This document shows positions 32,457 to 39,389 of a stretch of DNA of 39,389 nt, one piece after another (position 1 is the stretch's first letter; each line of letters begins with the position of its first letter). The position numbers and the translations under genes are program-made. This DNA is from Oscillospiraceae bacterium (GTDB lineage: Bacteria > Bacillota > Clostridia > Oscillospirales > Ruminococcaceae). Where the stretch lies: the NCBI GenBank assembly GCA_020024475.1, contig JAHHTS010000014.1, forward strand, positions 1 through 39,389, given 5' to 3'. Under the pieces are notes generated by a model that had not been told where the DNA came from, did not search any database, and worked only from the letters and a program-made list of their open reading frames with translations.

Positions 32457-33065
32457 TTACCATTTTGTTTTGGTCTCAATTACTTTACCAGCAATGTATA
32501 CATCATTTAAATCTTCACCGGTAATAATTTTGGACTCATATTCGGGGTTGAATGGTTGTAATATAATCATATTATCTTTTTTTACAAATCGTTTTAATGT
32601 GCCCTCATTATCGCCATAAATAATTACACCTAAATCACCATCTTCAAGAGTGTTTTGTTTATGCACCAATGCTAGATCACCATCTTTTATTCTTGGTTCC
32701 ATACTATCACCTTTTACAATAAGGTAAAAATAGTCTTGCGGGTTTCGTACATTTGCAAATTCTACACCCAAATCTTCATTATAAGCCAGGGCACTATATC
32801 CGGCTTTTACAGTACCAATAACTGGAATAGCAAAATCACTTTCTGTGTAGGGTTGAGAACCATCAAAAATTTTATCAACACCAAGTAAAAAGTCAACACT
32901 GGTTTTAAAATATTCAGCAATTTTAGTTAGTGTTTCTGAGTCAGGAGTGCTTTTGCCTTTTTCCCATTTTCCAACAGCTTGTTGTGTGATGTTAAGCTGT
33001 TTGGCTAATTCACTTTGACTAATTTTCCGATGCTTGCGAAGTAATTTTATTTGTTCTGCAAACAA
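32457..33065 (-). CDS. XRE-family repressor with S24 self-cleavage domain
   Basis: A 202-residue LexA/CI-type repressor. Residues 1-62 form an XRE helix-turn-helix (ISQSELAKQLNITQQAVGKWEKG). Residues about 78-202 form an S24 autocleavage domain with the scissile Ala88-Gly89 (GTVKAG), the nucleophile Ser121 in GDSMEP and Lys158 in GTLKRF. Proteins of this design cleave themselves when RecA filaments signal DNA damage. It is not LexA itself: the DNA-binding domain is XRE rather than winged helix. It has its own promoter (TTTACA, 17 bp, TATAAT) and is divergent from a small membrane protein gene. Four copies of a 15-bp dyad surround the two promoters, two near each. Ribosome binding site is weak (upstream operator occupies the region). 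Confidence 0.93.
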   Translation of the reverse strand: MFAEQIKLLRKHRKISQSELAKQLNITQQAVGKWEKGKSTPDSETLTKIAEYFKTSVDFLLGVDKIFDGSQPYTESDFAIPVIGTVKAGYSALAYNEDLGVEFANVRNPQDYFYLIVKGDSMEPRIKDGDLALVHKQNTLEDGDLGVIIYGDNEGTLKRFVKKDNMIILQPFNPEYESKIITGEDLNDVYIAGKVIETKTKW

Positions 33066-33071
33066 AATATC

Positions 33072-33086
33072 ACCACTTTCAGTTGT
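33072..33086. promoter_or_regulatory. Operator copy 1 for the S24 repressor
   Basis: ACCACTTTCAGTTGT, matching the ideal dyad ACAACTTAAAGTTGT at 12 of 15 positions. It lies between the repressor promoter and the repressor ATG, so binding here would block its own transcription. Confidence 0.6.
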
Positions 33087-33099
33087 TTAATATAAATAT

Positions 33100-33128
33100 A
33101 TTATACATCATAAGTTTAAATTTGTAAA
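33100..33128 (-). promoter_or_regulatory. Promoter of the S24 repressor gene
   Basis: On the minus strand TTTACA (33128-33123) and TATAAT (33105-33100) with a 17-bp spacer. Operator copy 2 touches its -35. Confidence 0.75.
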
Positions 33129-33142
33129 CAACTAAAAGTAGT
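33128..33142. promoter_or_regulatory. Operator copy 2 for the S24 repressor
   Basis: ACAACTAAAAGTAGT, 13 of 15 positions equal to the ideal dyad. It abuts the -35 of the repressor promoter. Confidence 0.65.
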
Positions 33143-33172
33143 ATAAAATGTAAAATATTACTTTAAAACCAT

Positions 33173-33200
33173 TGACAACAACTTAAAGTTGTAGTAATAT
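33173..33200 (+). promoter_or_regulatory. Promoter of the small membrane protein gene
   Basis: TTGACA (33173-33178) with TAATAT (33195-33200) at 16 bp. The 15-bp perfect dyad (operator copy 3) fills the spacer. Confidence 0.7.
33178..33192. promoter_or_regulatory. Operator copy 3, perfect dyad
   Basis: ACAACTTAAAGTTGT is a perfect palindrome with a single central base. It occupies the core promoter of the small membrane protein gene, where repressor would exclude polymerase. Confidence 0.8.
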
Positions 33201-33212
33201 ATATACAAAGGA

Positions 33213-33227
33213 ACAACAAATAGTTGT
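33213..33227. promoter_or_regulatory. Operator copy 4 for the S24 repressor
   Basis: ACAACAAATAGTTGT keeps both outer ACAAC and GTTGT half-sites. It is immediately downstream of the promoter at 33173-33200 and before the ribosome binding site. Confidence 0.7.
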
Positions 33228-33241
33228 TAAAGGTGATTTGT

Positions 33242-33499
33242 ATGAAAATTAAAACAAAAATAGATTTATATAATTTTTTCACAGTAGTGTTTGCAATTTT
33301 AACATTTGTTAGCCTGGGAGGAGCAAATGGAGAAGTAGAGTTGCTTAGAGTAATAATGAATGTTGTAACATTTTCATTTCTTACATATTTTTGTTTCGAG
33401 AGGGAAAATAAGCTTAAAGCTATTATTAGAAGAAGAAAAAGAAATAAAGTTATACTATCTGTATATAAACCGACAGATATTACATATCCGGCTGCATAA
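33242..33499 (+). CDS. Small two-helix membrane protein under S24 repressor control
   Basis: An 85-residue protein of no family I know. Start at 33242 (MKIKTKIDLYNFF) with AAAGGTGA six bases upstream; the TTG frame from 33224 would overlap operator 4 and the ribosome binding site. Two hydrophobic segments lie at about residues 10-28 and 35-53, then a basic cytosolic tail (KLKAIIRRRKRNK). It is divergent from the S24 repressor, and its promoter is covered by a perfect operator, so it should be off until the repressor is inactivated. Position recalls yneA next to lexA in Bacillus, a damage-induced inhibitor of division, but the protein has no LysM domain and no sequence similarity that I can see. 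A terminator follows. Confidence 0.75.
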   Translation: MKIKTKIDLYNFFTVVFAILTFVSLGGANGEVELLRVIMNVVTFSFLTYFCFERENKLKAIIRRRKRNKVILSVYKPTDITYPAA

Positions 33500-33525
33500 T
33501 TTAACTTATGATTCCAATATTTTAT

Positions 33526-33563
33526 ATTACAGACTCATTTTGTGAGTCTGTAATTTTATTTAT
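33526..33563 (+). terminator. Terminator after the small membrane protein gene
   Basis: ATTACAGACTCA (33526-33537) pairs with TGAGTCTGTAAT (33543-33554) across five bases and is followed by TTTATTTAT. Confidence 0.85.
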
Positions 33564-33599
33564 TGGCAATAATAAATAAAATTAGTTGGTAGGTGGAAC

Positions 33600-34736
33600 A
33601 TGAAAAAATTTCTTTTAACGCGTAATTATATTCTTACAGTTTTGTCAGCAACGTTTTTTTATACAACAACGCTTATGATAAATTCTGTATGTGCATCATA
33701 TGTTACTAGCATGGGAAATACAAAAACTGTAGCAGGAATAATTGCATGTGCTTTTACATTTTCATCATTTTTTGCAAGGCCAATTTGTGGATATATTTCT
33801 GATAAAAAAAGTAGGAAAAAGGTATATGTAATAGGTGCGTTATTTAGTATACTTTCAGCTATCATAATTATATTTTTGCCTAAAATGATGTTGCTATTTA
33901 TATCAAGAGTATTTTTTGGAATTGGATATTCAGCTGTTACCACATCAGGCGGAACGGTGATATGCGATATTGCAGGAGAAGAAAATATAAGCAGTGCAAT
34001 AGCAGTTTATGGAATATCAAATGCGTTTTCACAAGTAATCGCTCCGGGTTTTGCATTGTGGCTATTGGAATTTGGATTTAATTTTGTTGGTTGGGCATCG
34101 TTAATTCTTTTGTTACTTTCTCTAGTTCTTTTTTTATTTGTTAAATATGATGAGAAAAAATTTGTAAGTGAGAAAATAAAATTTCAAGTTTTTGAAAGAA
34201 AAGCATTACCAGCATCATATGTGATTTTATTTTTTGCAATAGCAACTGCGTCTGTATATTCGTTTATACCGGTTTTCGCTGAAGAAAAAAATATAGGTAA
34301 AGCAGGTTATTTCTACGCAGTATCTGCTTCATTTTTGTTGGTTGCTCGTTTACTAAACAGCAAAATAAAAAATAAATTTGGTGCTTCAAATATTTTTACT
34401 TTTGGTGCAATTTTGTTTTTATTTGGTTTTTGTTCATTAGCTTTTACATCTAATTTATGGATATTTTTGGTGGCTGCTATATTATATGGTATAGGTTCTG
34501 GGGTGATTCATCCAGTTGTTAATGCTGCAGCTGTGCGGGGAAGTGTCAATCAAAATAGAGCGATTGCCACTAGTACATTTATGATGAGCCAAGATTTAGG
34601 AATGGCAATAGGAGCTATCATATGGGGCTTTTTAAGCGAAAAAGCTGGATTTTTGGTGATGTATTTGTGTTCAGCTTTTATAGTGATAATAATGATATTT
34701 ATATTTAAAAAATTTTTATATAAATCATTAAAATAA
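33600..34736 (+). CDS. MFS transporter
   Basis: A 378-residue major facilitator, close to the usual 12-helix length, with hydrophobic segments throughout. The loop between helices 2 and 3 carries the family motif GYISDKKSRKKVYVIGA (residues about 65-81). Polarity at the mid-protein loop (VKYDEKKFVSEK) divides it into two halves. GGTGG precedes the ATG. I see no promoter in the 45 bases after the terminator upstream, so expression may depend on readthrough from the repressor-controlled gene. Substrate cannot be deduced. Confidence 0.88.
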   Translation: MKKFLLTRNYILTVLSATFFYTTTLMINSVCASYVTSMGNTKTVAGIIACAFTFSSFFARPICGYISDKKSRKKVYVIGALFSILSAIIIIFLPKMMLLFISRVFFGIGYSAVTTSGGTVICDIAGEENISSAIAVYGISNAFSQVIAPGFALWLLEFGFNFVGWASLILLLLSLVLFLFVKYDEKKFVSEKIKFQVFERKALPASYVILFFAIATASVYSFIPVFAEEKNIGKAGYFYAVSASFLLVARLLNSKIKNKFGASNIFTFGAILFLFGFCSLAFTSNLWIFLVAAILYGIGSGVIHPVVNAAAVRGSVNQNRAIATSTFMMSQDLGMAIGAIIWGFLSEKAGFLVMYLCSAFIVIIMIFIFKKFLYKSLK

Positions 34737-34748
34737 TATTCAAAATTC

Positions 34749-34778
34749 TTGTTTTATATTATGCTGTTATGATATTAT
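34749..34778 (+). promoter_or_regulatory. Possible promoter of the amidohydrolase gene
   Basis: TTGTTT (34749-34754) and TATTAT (34773-34778) with an 18-bp spacer, about 20 bases before the ATG. A moderate match. Confidence 0.4.
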
Positions 34779-34799
34779 AATAAAAAAGGAGAAGATAAT

Positions 34800-35978
34800 A
34801 TGAACTTTAAGAAACTAGCAGATAAAAATGAGAATTATATTATTGAACGCAGAAGATATTATCATCAATATCCAGAACTTTCTATGCAAGAAATCGAGAC
34901 AACAAATTCCATAATATCAGACCTGGAAAAAATGGGACTGGAAGTAAAAAGATTTGATGGTTTTTATGGATGTACAGCGGATATAATTGGAGAATTGCCA
35001 GGTAAAGTTGTTGCTTTAAGAGCAGATATTGATGCTTTGCCAATTAAAGAAGAAACAGGACTTGAATTTGCTTCAACAAATGGATGTATGCATGCTTGTG
35101 GACATGATTGCCATATTGCCATGCTATTAGGCGCTGCAAAAATGTTGAGTGAGAATAAGGATAAGTTAAAGGGAACAGTAAGACTTATTTTTCAACCATC
35201 AGAAGAGAGCGGTTGTCAAGAAGGTGCACAGGATGTTATTAGGTCAGGTGCGCTTGACGGAGTAGATGCAATTTATGGATCACATATTTGGGGCGACTTT
35301 GATGCACCATATATAAATGTAGAATCTGGGAATAGAATGGCATCAACGGCGGAATTTCATGTAGAAGTGGAAGGTGTTTCTGCTCACGGCTCCGCACCAA
35401 ATTTGGGCGTAGATTCTATTGTAGTTGCAAGTGCAATTATTATGAATCTACAAACGTATGTTTCGAGAAATAATAATCCTTTAAATCCCCTTGTAGTTAC
35501 GGTAGGAAAAATTGAAGGAGGTAATCGTTGGAATGTCATTGCTGGTAAAACTTCGTTTGAGGGAACTGTAAGAACATTTTCAAAAGAGCTTCTTGAAGAA
35601 ACACCTAAAGCGATGAAGAGAATTATTGAAAATACAGCTGAAGTATTCGGTGCAAAAGCAACAATGACATTTGAATGGTTAGTTGTGCCAGTTATAAATG
35701 ACAATGAAAAACTTAACAAAATAGCTCAAGATGCTGTTAAAAAGATGTATGGTGAAGAGTGTTTAAGACATCTTGATACGCTTATGGGTGGAGAAGATTT
35801 TTCATATTATATGCAAAAAGTACCAGGTGTTTTTGCTTTTATAGGTAGTAGAAACCCAGAACTTAACAAGATATATACTAATCACCATGAAAAATATGAT
35901 GTTGATGAATCTGTATTAAAAAAAGGTGCAGCAACATATGCACAATTTGCATATGACTTTCTTGCTCAAGAATCATAA
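34800..35978 (+). CDS. M20 family amidohydrolase
   Basis: A 392-residue metal-dependent amidohydrolase/carboxypeptidase of the M20D type, the group of hippurate hydrolase, N-acyl amino acid deacylases and IAA-amino acid hydrolases. Metal ligands are seen in MHACGHDCHI (Cys and His near residues 99-101), QPSEESG (Glu near 134-135), GSHIWG and the C-terminal TNHHEKYDVDE (near 363-373). The catalytic domain is interrupted by the dimerisation domain (about 182-295, EFHVEVEGVSAHGSAPNLGVD). AAAAGGAG precedes the ATG. It acts in the cytosol; natural substrate is not determined. Confidence 0.92.
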   Translation: MNFKKLADKNENYIIERRRYYHQYPELSMQEIETTNSIISDLEKMGLEVKRFDGFYGCTADIIGELPGKVVALRADIDALPIKEETGLEFASTNGCMHACGHDCHIAMLLGAAKMLSENKDKLKGTVRLIFQPSEESGCQEGAQDVIRSGALDGVDAIYGSHIWGDFDAPYINVESGNRMASTAEFHVEVEGVSAHGSAPNLGVDSIVVASAIIMNLQTYVSRNNNPLNPLVVTVGKIEGGNRWNVIAGKTSFEGTVRTFSKELLEETPKAMKRIIENTAEVFGAKATMTFEWLVVPVINDNEKLNKIAQDAVKKMYGEECLRHLDTLMGGEDFSYYMQKVPGVFAFIGSRNPELNKIYTNHHEKYDVDESVLKKGAATYAQFAYDFLAQES

Positions 35979-36024
35979 TAATAAATTAAGAAAGAATATA
36001 TAATATATATTATTAAATATAAAT

Positions 36025-36052
36025 AAAAAGCCACGAAAAACCGTGGCTTTTT
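36025..36052. terminator. Bidirectional terminator
   Basis: AAAAAGCCACG (36025-36035) pairs with CGTGGCTTTTT (36042-36052) across a six-base loop. It separates the M20 gene from the convergent ppdK gene. Confidence 0.9.
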
Positions 36053-36063
36053 ATTTATGTTTG

Positions 36064-38691
36064 CTATTTATCTAATTTAATTTTTGCTTGTGCAGCAGCT
36101 AAACGTGCCACTGGAACACGATAAGGAGAACAAGAAACATAGTCAAGTCCAGCTGATTGGAAAAACTGTATTGAAACAGGATCACCACCATGTTCACCAC
36201 AAACGCCTAGTTTAATATCAGGTCTTGTTTCTTTTGCCCACTTACTTGCCATTCTTATAAGTTTACCAACACCAGTCTGATCTAGTTTTGTTGTTGGGTC
36301 ATATTCAAAAATTCTGTTTTTGAAATAGTCATCAAGAATTTGGCTTGCATCATCACGAGAAAGGCCATATGTTGTTTGCGTAAGATCATTGGTACCAAAG
36401 CTAAAAAATTCAGCATATTTGGAAATTTCATCGGTCATAAGAGCAGCACGAGGAATTTCAATCATAGCACCAACTTTATATGTAAGTGTCATTCCTTGTT
36501 CTTCAAAGACTTTTTGGGCTGTTTCATCCACAACGCCTTTAACAAAGTTAAGTTCAGCAGCGTCACAAACAAGTGGAATCATTATTTCAGGTTCGACATC
36601 GATACCTTCTCTTTTTACATTGATTGCGGCTTGCATAACAGCTCTTGTTTGCATTCTTGCTATTTCAGGATAAGAAACTGCCAAACGGCAGCCACGATGA
36701 CCAAGCATAGGGTTAGTTTCTTGAAGTCGTTTTACCGCATTTTTAAGCTCTGTGAAAGAAATACCCATTTCATAAGCAGTAATTGATGTTTCGTCATCAT
36801 CATGAGGAAGAAATTCGTGTAGAGGAGGATCAAGGAAACGAATATTAACAGGAAGCCCAGCCATTTCTCTGTAAAGTTCTTCAAAGTCGTTTTGTTGCAT
36901 AGGGAGAATTTTTTCAAGTGCCGCAATACGCTCAGCGGTTGACTTGGCAAGAATCATTTTACGCATTTGTAGGATTCTATCCTTTGCAAAAAACATATGT
37001 TCAGTACGACAAAGTCCAATACCTTCTGCACCGAATAATCTAGCTTGGCGTGCATCTTTAGCAGTATCGGCATTAGTTCTAACTTTTAGAGAGCGCACTT
37101 GATCAGCCCACAACATAAATTTAGCAAAATCACCTGAAAGTGTTGCATCTATTGTTGGAAGTTGCTGAGCATAAATGCGTCCAGTAGAACCATCTATTGA
37201 GATGTAATCTCCTTCCATAACTTTAACATCACCGAAGTAAGCAACTTTATTATTATTATCAACTATAAGTGTATTACAACCTGATACACAACAACGTCCC
37301 ATACCACGAGCTACTACAGCTGCGTGACTTGTCATACCGCCTCTTGCAGTTAGAATACCTCTTGAAATGGCCATTCCTTCAATATCTTCTGGACTTGTTT
37401 CAATACGAACGAGTATAACTGGCTCATTACGCTTTGTTGCAGCTTCTGTAGCATCTTCAGCATTAAAATATACACGACCATAAGCTGCACCAGGCGAAGC
37501 AGGAAGACCTTTTGCTACTGGTTTGGCGTTTGCAAGAGCGTTTGGTTCAAACTGAGGGTGAAGTAAACTGTCCAACTGACTTGGGTCAACTTTAAGAAGA
37601 GCTTCTTCGATTGTACAAAGACCTTGTTCGACAAGATCAACTGCAATTTTTATCGCGGCTTGAGCTGTTCGTTTACCATTTCTGGTTTGAAGCATATACA
37701 GCTTACCTTTTTCAATTGTAAATTCTAAATCTTGCATATCTTGATTATGCTTTTCCAAAGTTTCTGCAATATCAAGAATTTTATTATATGCATCAGGCAT
37801 TACTTTTGCTAATTGATCTATTGTTTGAGGAGTTCTTATACCCGCCACAACATCTTCACCTTGTGCATTCATTAAAAATTCACCATAAAGTTTCTTTTCA
37901 CCGGTTGAAGGATTACGAGTAAAAGCTACACCAGTACCGCAATCATCACCCATATTTCCAAATACCATCGATTGCACTGTTACAGCCGTACCCCATGATG
38001 AAGGAATATCATTCATTCGTCGATAATAAATAGCTCTAGGATTTTCCCAAGAAGAGAATACAGCTTTAACCGCAGATAGAAGCTGTTTATGACTATCAGT
38101 AGGAAAGTCTTCTCCTATTTCTCGCTTGTATACACCTTTGAACTTAACAACAGCTTCTTCTAGGTTTTCAATTGTGAGTTGATGATCAAACTCTATTGAA
38201 TTTGATTCTTTAATGGAATCCAAAACATCGTCAAAATATGTTTTAGGAATACCCATAACAACATCGGAAAACATTTGAATAAAACGACGATACGCATCAA
38301 ATGCAAATCTACGATTATTTGTTAATTTAGCCAGCCCTTCTACAACCTCATCGTTTAATCCAAGATTTAGTACAGTATCCATCATACCTGGCATTGATGC
38401 TCTTGCACCACTTCTTACAGAGCAAAGAAGTGGATTTTTAGGATCTCCAAATTTTTTGCCAGTCAGTTGTTCAAGCTTTTTCAAATATTCAAAAATCTGT
38501 TCTTCAATTTCTTTAGAAATATTTTTGCCTGTTTGATAATAACTTGTGCATGCCTCGGTTGTGATTGTAAATCCTTGTGGCACAGGCATACCTAAACTTG
38601 TCATTTCTGCTAAGTTTGCACCTTTACCACCTAATAGTTCCCTCATAGAACCATTGCCTTCACTAAAAAGATAAACATACTTGTGTGCCAT
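36064..38691 (-). CDS. ppdK: Pyruvate, phosphate dikinase
   Basis: PPDK interconverts pyruvate, ATP and phosphate with PEP, AMP and pyrophosphate. In anaerobes with PPi-linked glycolysis it often runs toward pyruvate and ATP. I start at the ATG at 38691 (MAHKYVYLFSEGNGSMRELLG), giving 875 residues; GGAGG is six bases upstream and the longer frame to 38757 runs through the promoter. The ATP-grasp nucleotide domain (1-340), the phosphohistidine domain with GGMTSHAAVVARGMGRCC (His near 455) and the C-terminal TIM barrel with GLCRTEHMFF and the catalytic cysteine in LGVCGEHGGDP (near 831) are all intact. No PPDK regulatory kinase is adjacent. Confidence 0.97.
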   Translation of the reverse strand: MAHKYVYLFSEGNGSMRELLGGKGANLAEMTSLGMPVPQGFTITTEACTSYYQTGKNISKEIEEQIFEYLKKLEQLTGKKFGDPKNPLLCSVRSGARASMPGMMDTVLNLGLNDEVVEGLAKLTNNRRFAFDAYRRFIQMFSDVVMGIPKTYFDDVLDSIKESNSIEFDHQLTIENLEEAVVKFKGVYKREIGEDFPTDSHKQLLSAVKAVFSSWENPRAIYYRRMNDIPSSWGTAVTVQSMVFGNMGDDCGTGVAFTRNPSTGEKKLYGEFLMNAQGEDVVAGIRTPQTIDQLAKVMPDAYNKILDIAETLEKHNQDMQDLEFTIEKGKLYMLQTRNGKRTAQAAIKIAVDLVEQGLCTIEEALLKVDPSQLDSLLHPQFEPNALANAKPVAKGLPASPGAAYGRVYFNAEDATEAATKRNEPVILVRIETSPEDIEGMAISRGILTARGGMTSHAAVVARGMGRCCVSGCNTLIVDNNNKVAYFGDVKVMEGDYISIDGSTGRIYAQQLPTIDATLSGDFAKFMLWADQVRSLKVRTNADTAKDARQARLFGAEGIGLCRTEHMFFAKDRILQMRKMILAKSTAERIAALEKILPMQQNDFEELYREMAGLPVNIRFLDPPLHEFLPHDDDETSITAYEMGISFTELKNAVKRLQETNPMLGHRGCRLAVSYPEIARMQTRAVMQAAINVKREGIDVEPEIMIPLVCDAAELNFVKGVVDETAQKVFEEQGMTLTYKVGAMIEIPRAALMTDEISKYAEFFSFGTNDLTQTTYGLSRDDASQILDDYFKNRIFEYDPTTKLDQTGVGKLIRMASKWAKETRPDIKLGVCGEHGGDPVSIQFFQSAGLDYVSCSPYRVPVARLAAAQAKIKLDK

Positions 38692-38742
38692 AATAAGCCT
38701 CCAAAATTTGATAAAAATGACTTCTGTTTTTTTACTGATAAC

Positions 38743-38751
38743 ATTATAACA
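38743..38751 (-). promoter_or_regulatory. Extended -10 promoter of ppdK
   Basis: TGTTATAAT on the minus strand (38751-38743) is a TGn-extended -10 with no good -35, about 50 bases before the ppdK start codon. Confidence 0.5.
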
Positions 38752-38759
38752 CAACATTT

Positions 38760-39310
38760 GTGCAAAAATGTGAATAAATTTTACATATTGTTTAAATTTG
38801 TATATTTAACTAACACAAATATCATGTTACTAGTTATTTTGTAAAAAATATACAACAAAATGTGAATAAATTATTTATAATGTTAAAAAAATATCATATT
38901 TTAATAATAAAAACATTATAAAATAAGCTGGACTTTGATTTTAATAGATTTTTTGAATATATAAATATAAATAAATTGAACTAAATTGTTAAAAAAACAT
39001 AAAAAATGAAAATAATACTTAATAAAAATAATTGATTAACCTTATCGTTAATTTTATATCAATATAATTTAATTGTTTTCTGCATTTTTTGTTGGATTAC
39101 AGATTTAGAATATAAATAAGATATATAATAAATTATACTTTAATAAATTTTAAGAGATTAGATGTCAACAAAACTAGAACATCTAATTGCTAATCATAAA
39201 ATAATTTGTAAATGTGTTAATTACAAAAGATTTATGTATAACTTGATTTGTTGATATTAAAAATATAGCCATATTTACATTTATAAACATAAAATATAAA
39301 ATATAAAATA
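38760..39310. other. AT-rich gene-free stretch
   Basis: This roughly 550-bp stretch upstream of ppdK contains almost only A and T. No frame longer than a few dozen codons with a ribosome binding site is visible on either strand. It holds a nine-base-pair hairpin (ATTAGATGT at 39157-39165 with ACATCTAAT at 39179-39187) without a T tract, and a short run of TATAAAA units near 39288-39312. I see no gene or clear function. Confidence 0.6.
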
Positions 39311-39315
39311 AAGTA

Positions 39316-39343
39316 TTGACTTTCTAAAAATTGATGGTATAAT
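39316..39343 (+). promoter_or_regulatory. Promoter of the tRNA-Ser gene
   Basis: TTGACT (39316-39321) and TATAAT (39338-39343) with a 16-bp spacer, about 20 bases before the tRNA 5' end. Confidence 0.8.
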
Positions 39344-39365
39344 AGATCACGTAGCTTAGAGATAC

Positions 39366-39389
39366 GGAGAGGTGTCCGAGTGGTTTAAG
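39366..39389 (+). tRNA. tRNA-Ser, first 24 bases (cut by window end)
   Basis: The sequence from 39366 starts with GGAGAGGTGTCCGAGTGGTT, which is the acceptor stem and D-arm of a class II tRNA. The GGAGAGG 5' end and CCGAGTGG D-stem fit tRNA-Ser of Firmicutes better than tRNA-Leu, which usually starts GCC or GCG. The anticodon lies beyond the window, so the isoacceptor is unknown. A good promoter precedes it. Confidence 0.75.

Noticed and set aside
32457..33065. Prophage repressor marking an integrated phage
   Set aside because: The repressor and multi-operator layout are phage-like, but no integrase, structural, lysis or attachment sequences are present; neighbours are a sigma factor, MFS transporter and amidohydrolase.
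39157..39187. Hairpin in the gene-free stretch as an intrinsic terminator
   Set aside because: The loop is 13 bases, no T tract follows on either strand, and no gene ends nearby.

Overview
The window is AT-rich chromosomal DNA from a low-GC Firmicute, most likely an anaerobic member of the class Clostridia. This is inferred from gene content and order: rpsF-ssb-rpsR, the rimP-nusA-ylxR-ylxQ-infB-rbfA-DHH-truB-ribF run followed by rpsO and pnp, a DnaD/DnaC-type primosome pair, a pyruvate phosphate dikinase, TSCPD and C_GCAxxG redox-type proteins, GGAGG-type ribosome binding sites and many TTGACA/TATAAT promoters. I see no insertion sequence, prophage structural gene, CRISPR array or rRNA. Species cannot be fixed from the window.

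Layout. 1-3,420 (minus): a DUF362 protein, the rpsF-ssb-rpsR operon with its own promoter and leader, and a RING-like zinc-binding membrane protein. 3,531-5,756 (plus): prfB, apparently without the programmed frameshift, a small nitroreductase and a four-helix membrane protein. 5,806-8,037 (minus): DnaC/DnaI-like ATPase, DnaD-domain protein and a small membrane protein. 8,270-13,003 (mixed): TSCPD protein, C_GCAxxG_C_C protein, a ClpA/ClpC-type unfoldase lacking the middle domain, a 72-residue unknown and an M29 aminopeptidase.

13,097-23,824 (plus) is the translation/RNA block. A strong promoter and a leader with a terminator-like hairpin precede rimP-nusA-ylxR-ylxQ-infB-rbfA-nrnA-truB-ribF, most of which are tightly spaced or overlapping. 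rpsO and pnp follow, each with its own promoter and a structured 5' leader. 23,897-30,452: a 58-residue cysteine-rich protein, a split ThrE-type exporter, a YbaK deacylase, and a MarR regulator with a heterodimeric ABC exporter.

30,501-33,499 is the most regulatory part: an ECF-type sigma factor with a translationally coupled membrane partner (probable anti-sigma), then an XRE/S24 self-cleaving repressor divergent from a small two-helix membrane protein, with four copies of a 15-bp dyad operator (ideal form ACAACTTAAAGTTGT) around both promoters. This looks like a compact DNA-damage-type switch, comparable in layout to lexA/yneA, but with a different operator and an unrecognised effector. The window ends with an MFS transporter, an M20 amidohydrolase, ppdK, a roughly 0.6-kb AT-rich gene-free stretch, and the first 24 bases of a tRNA-Ser behind a good promoter.

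All family assignments come from reading motifs by eye; no search was run.
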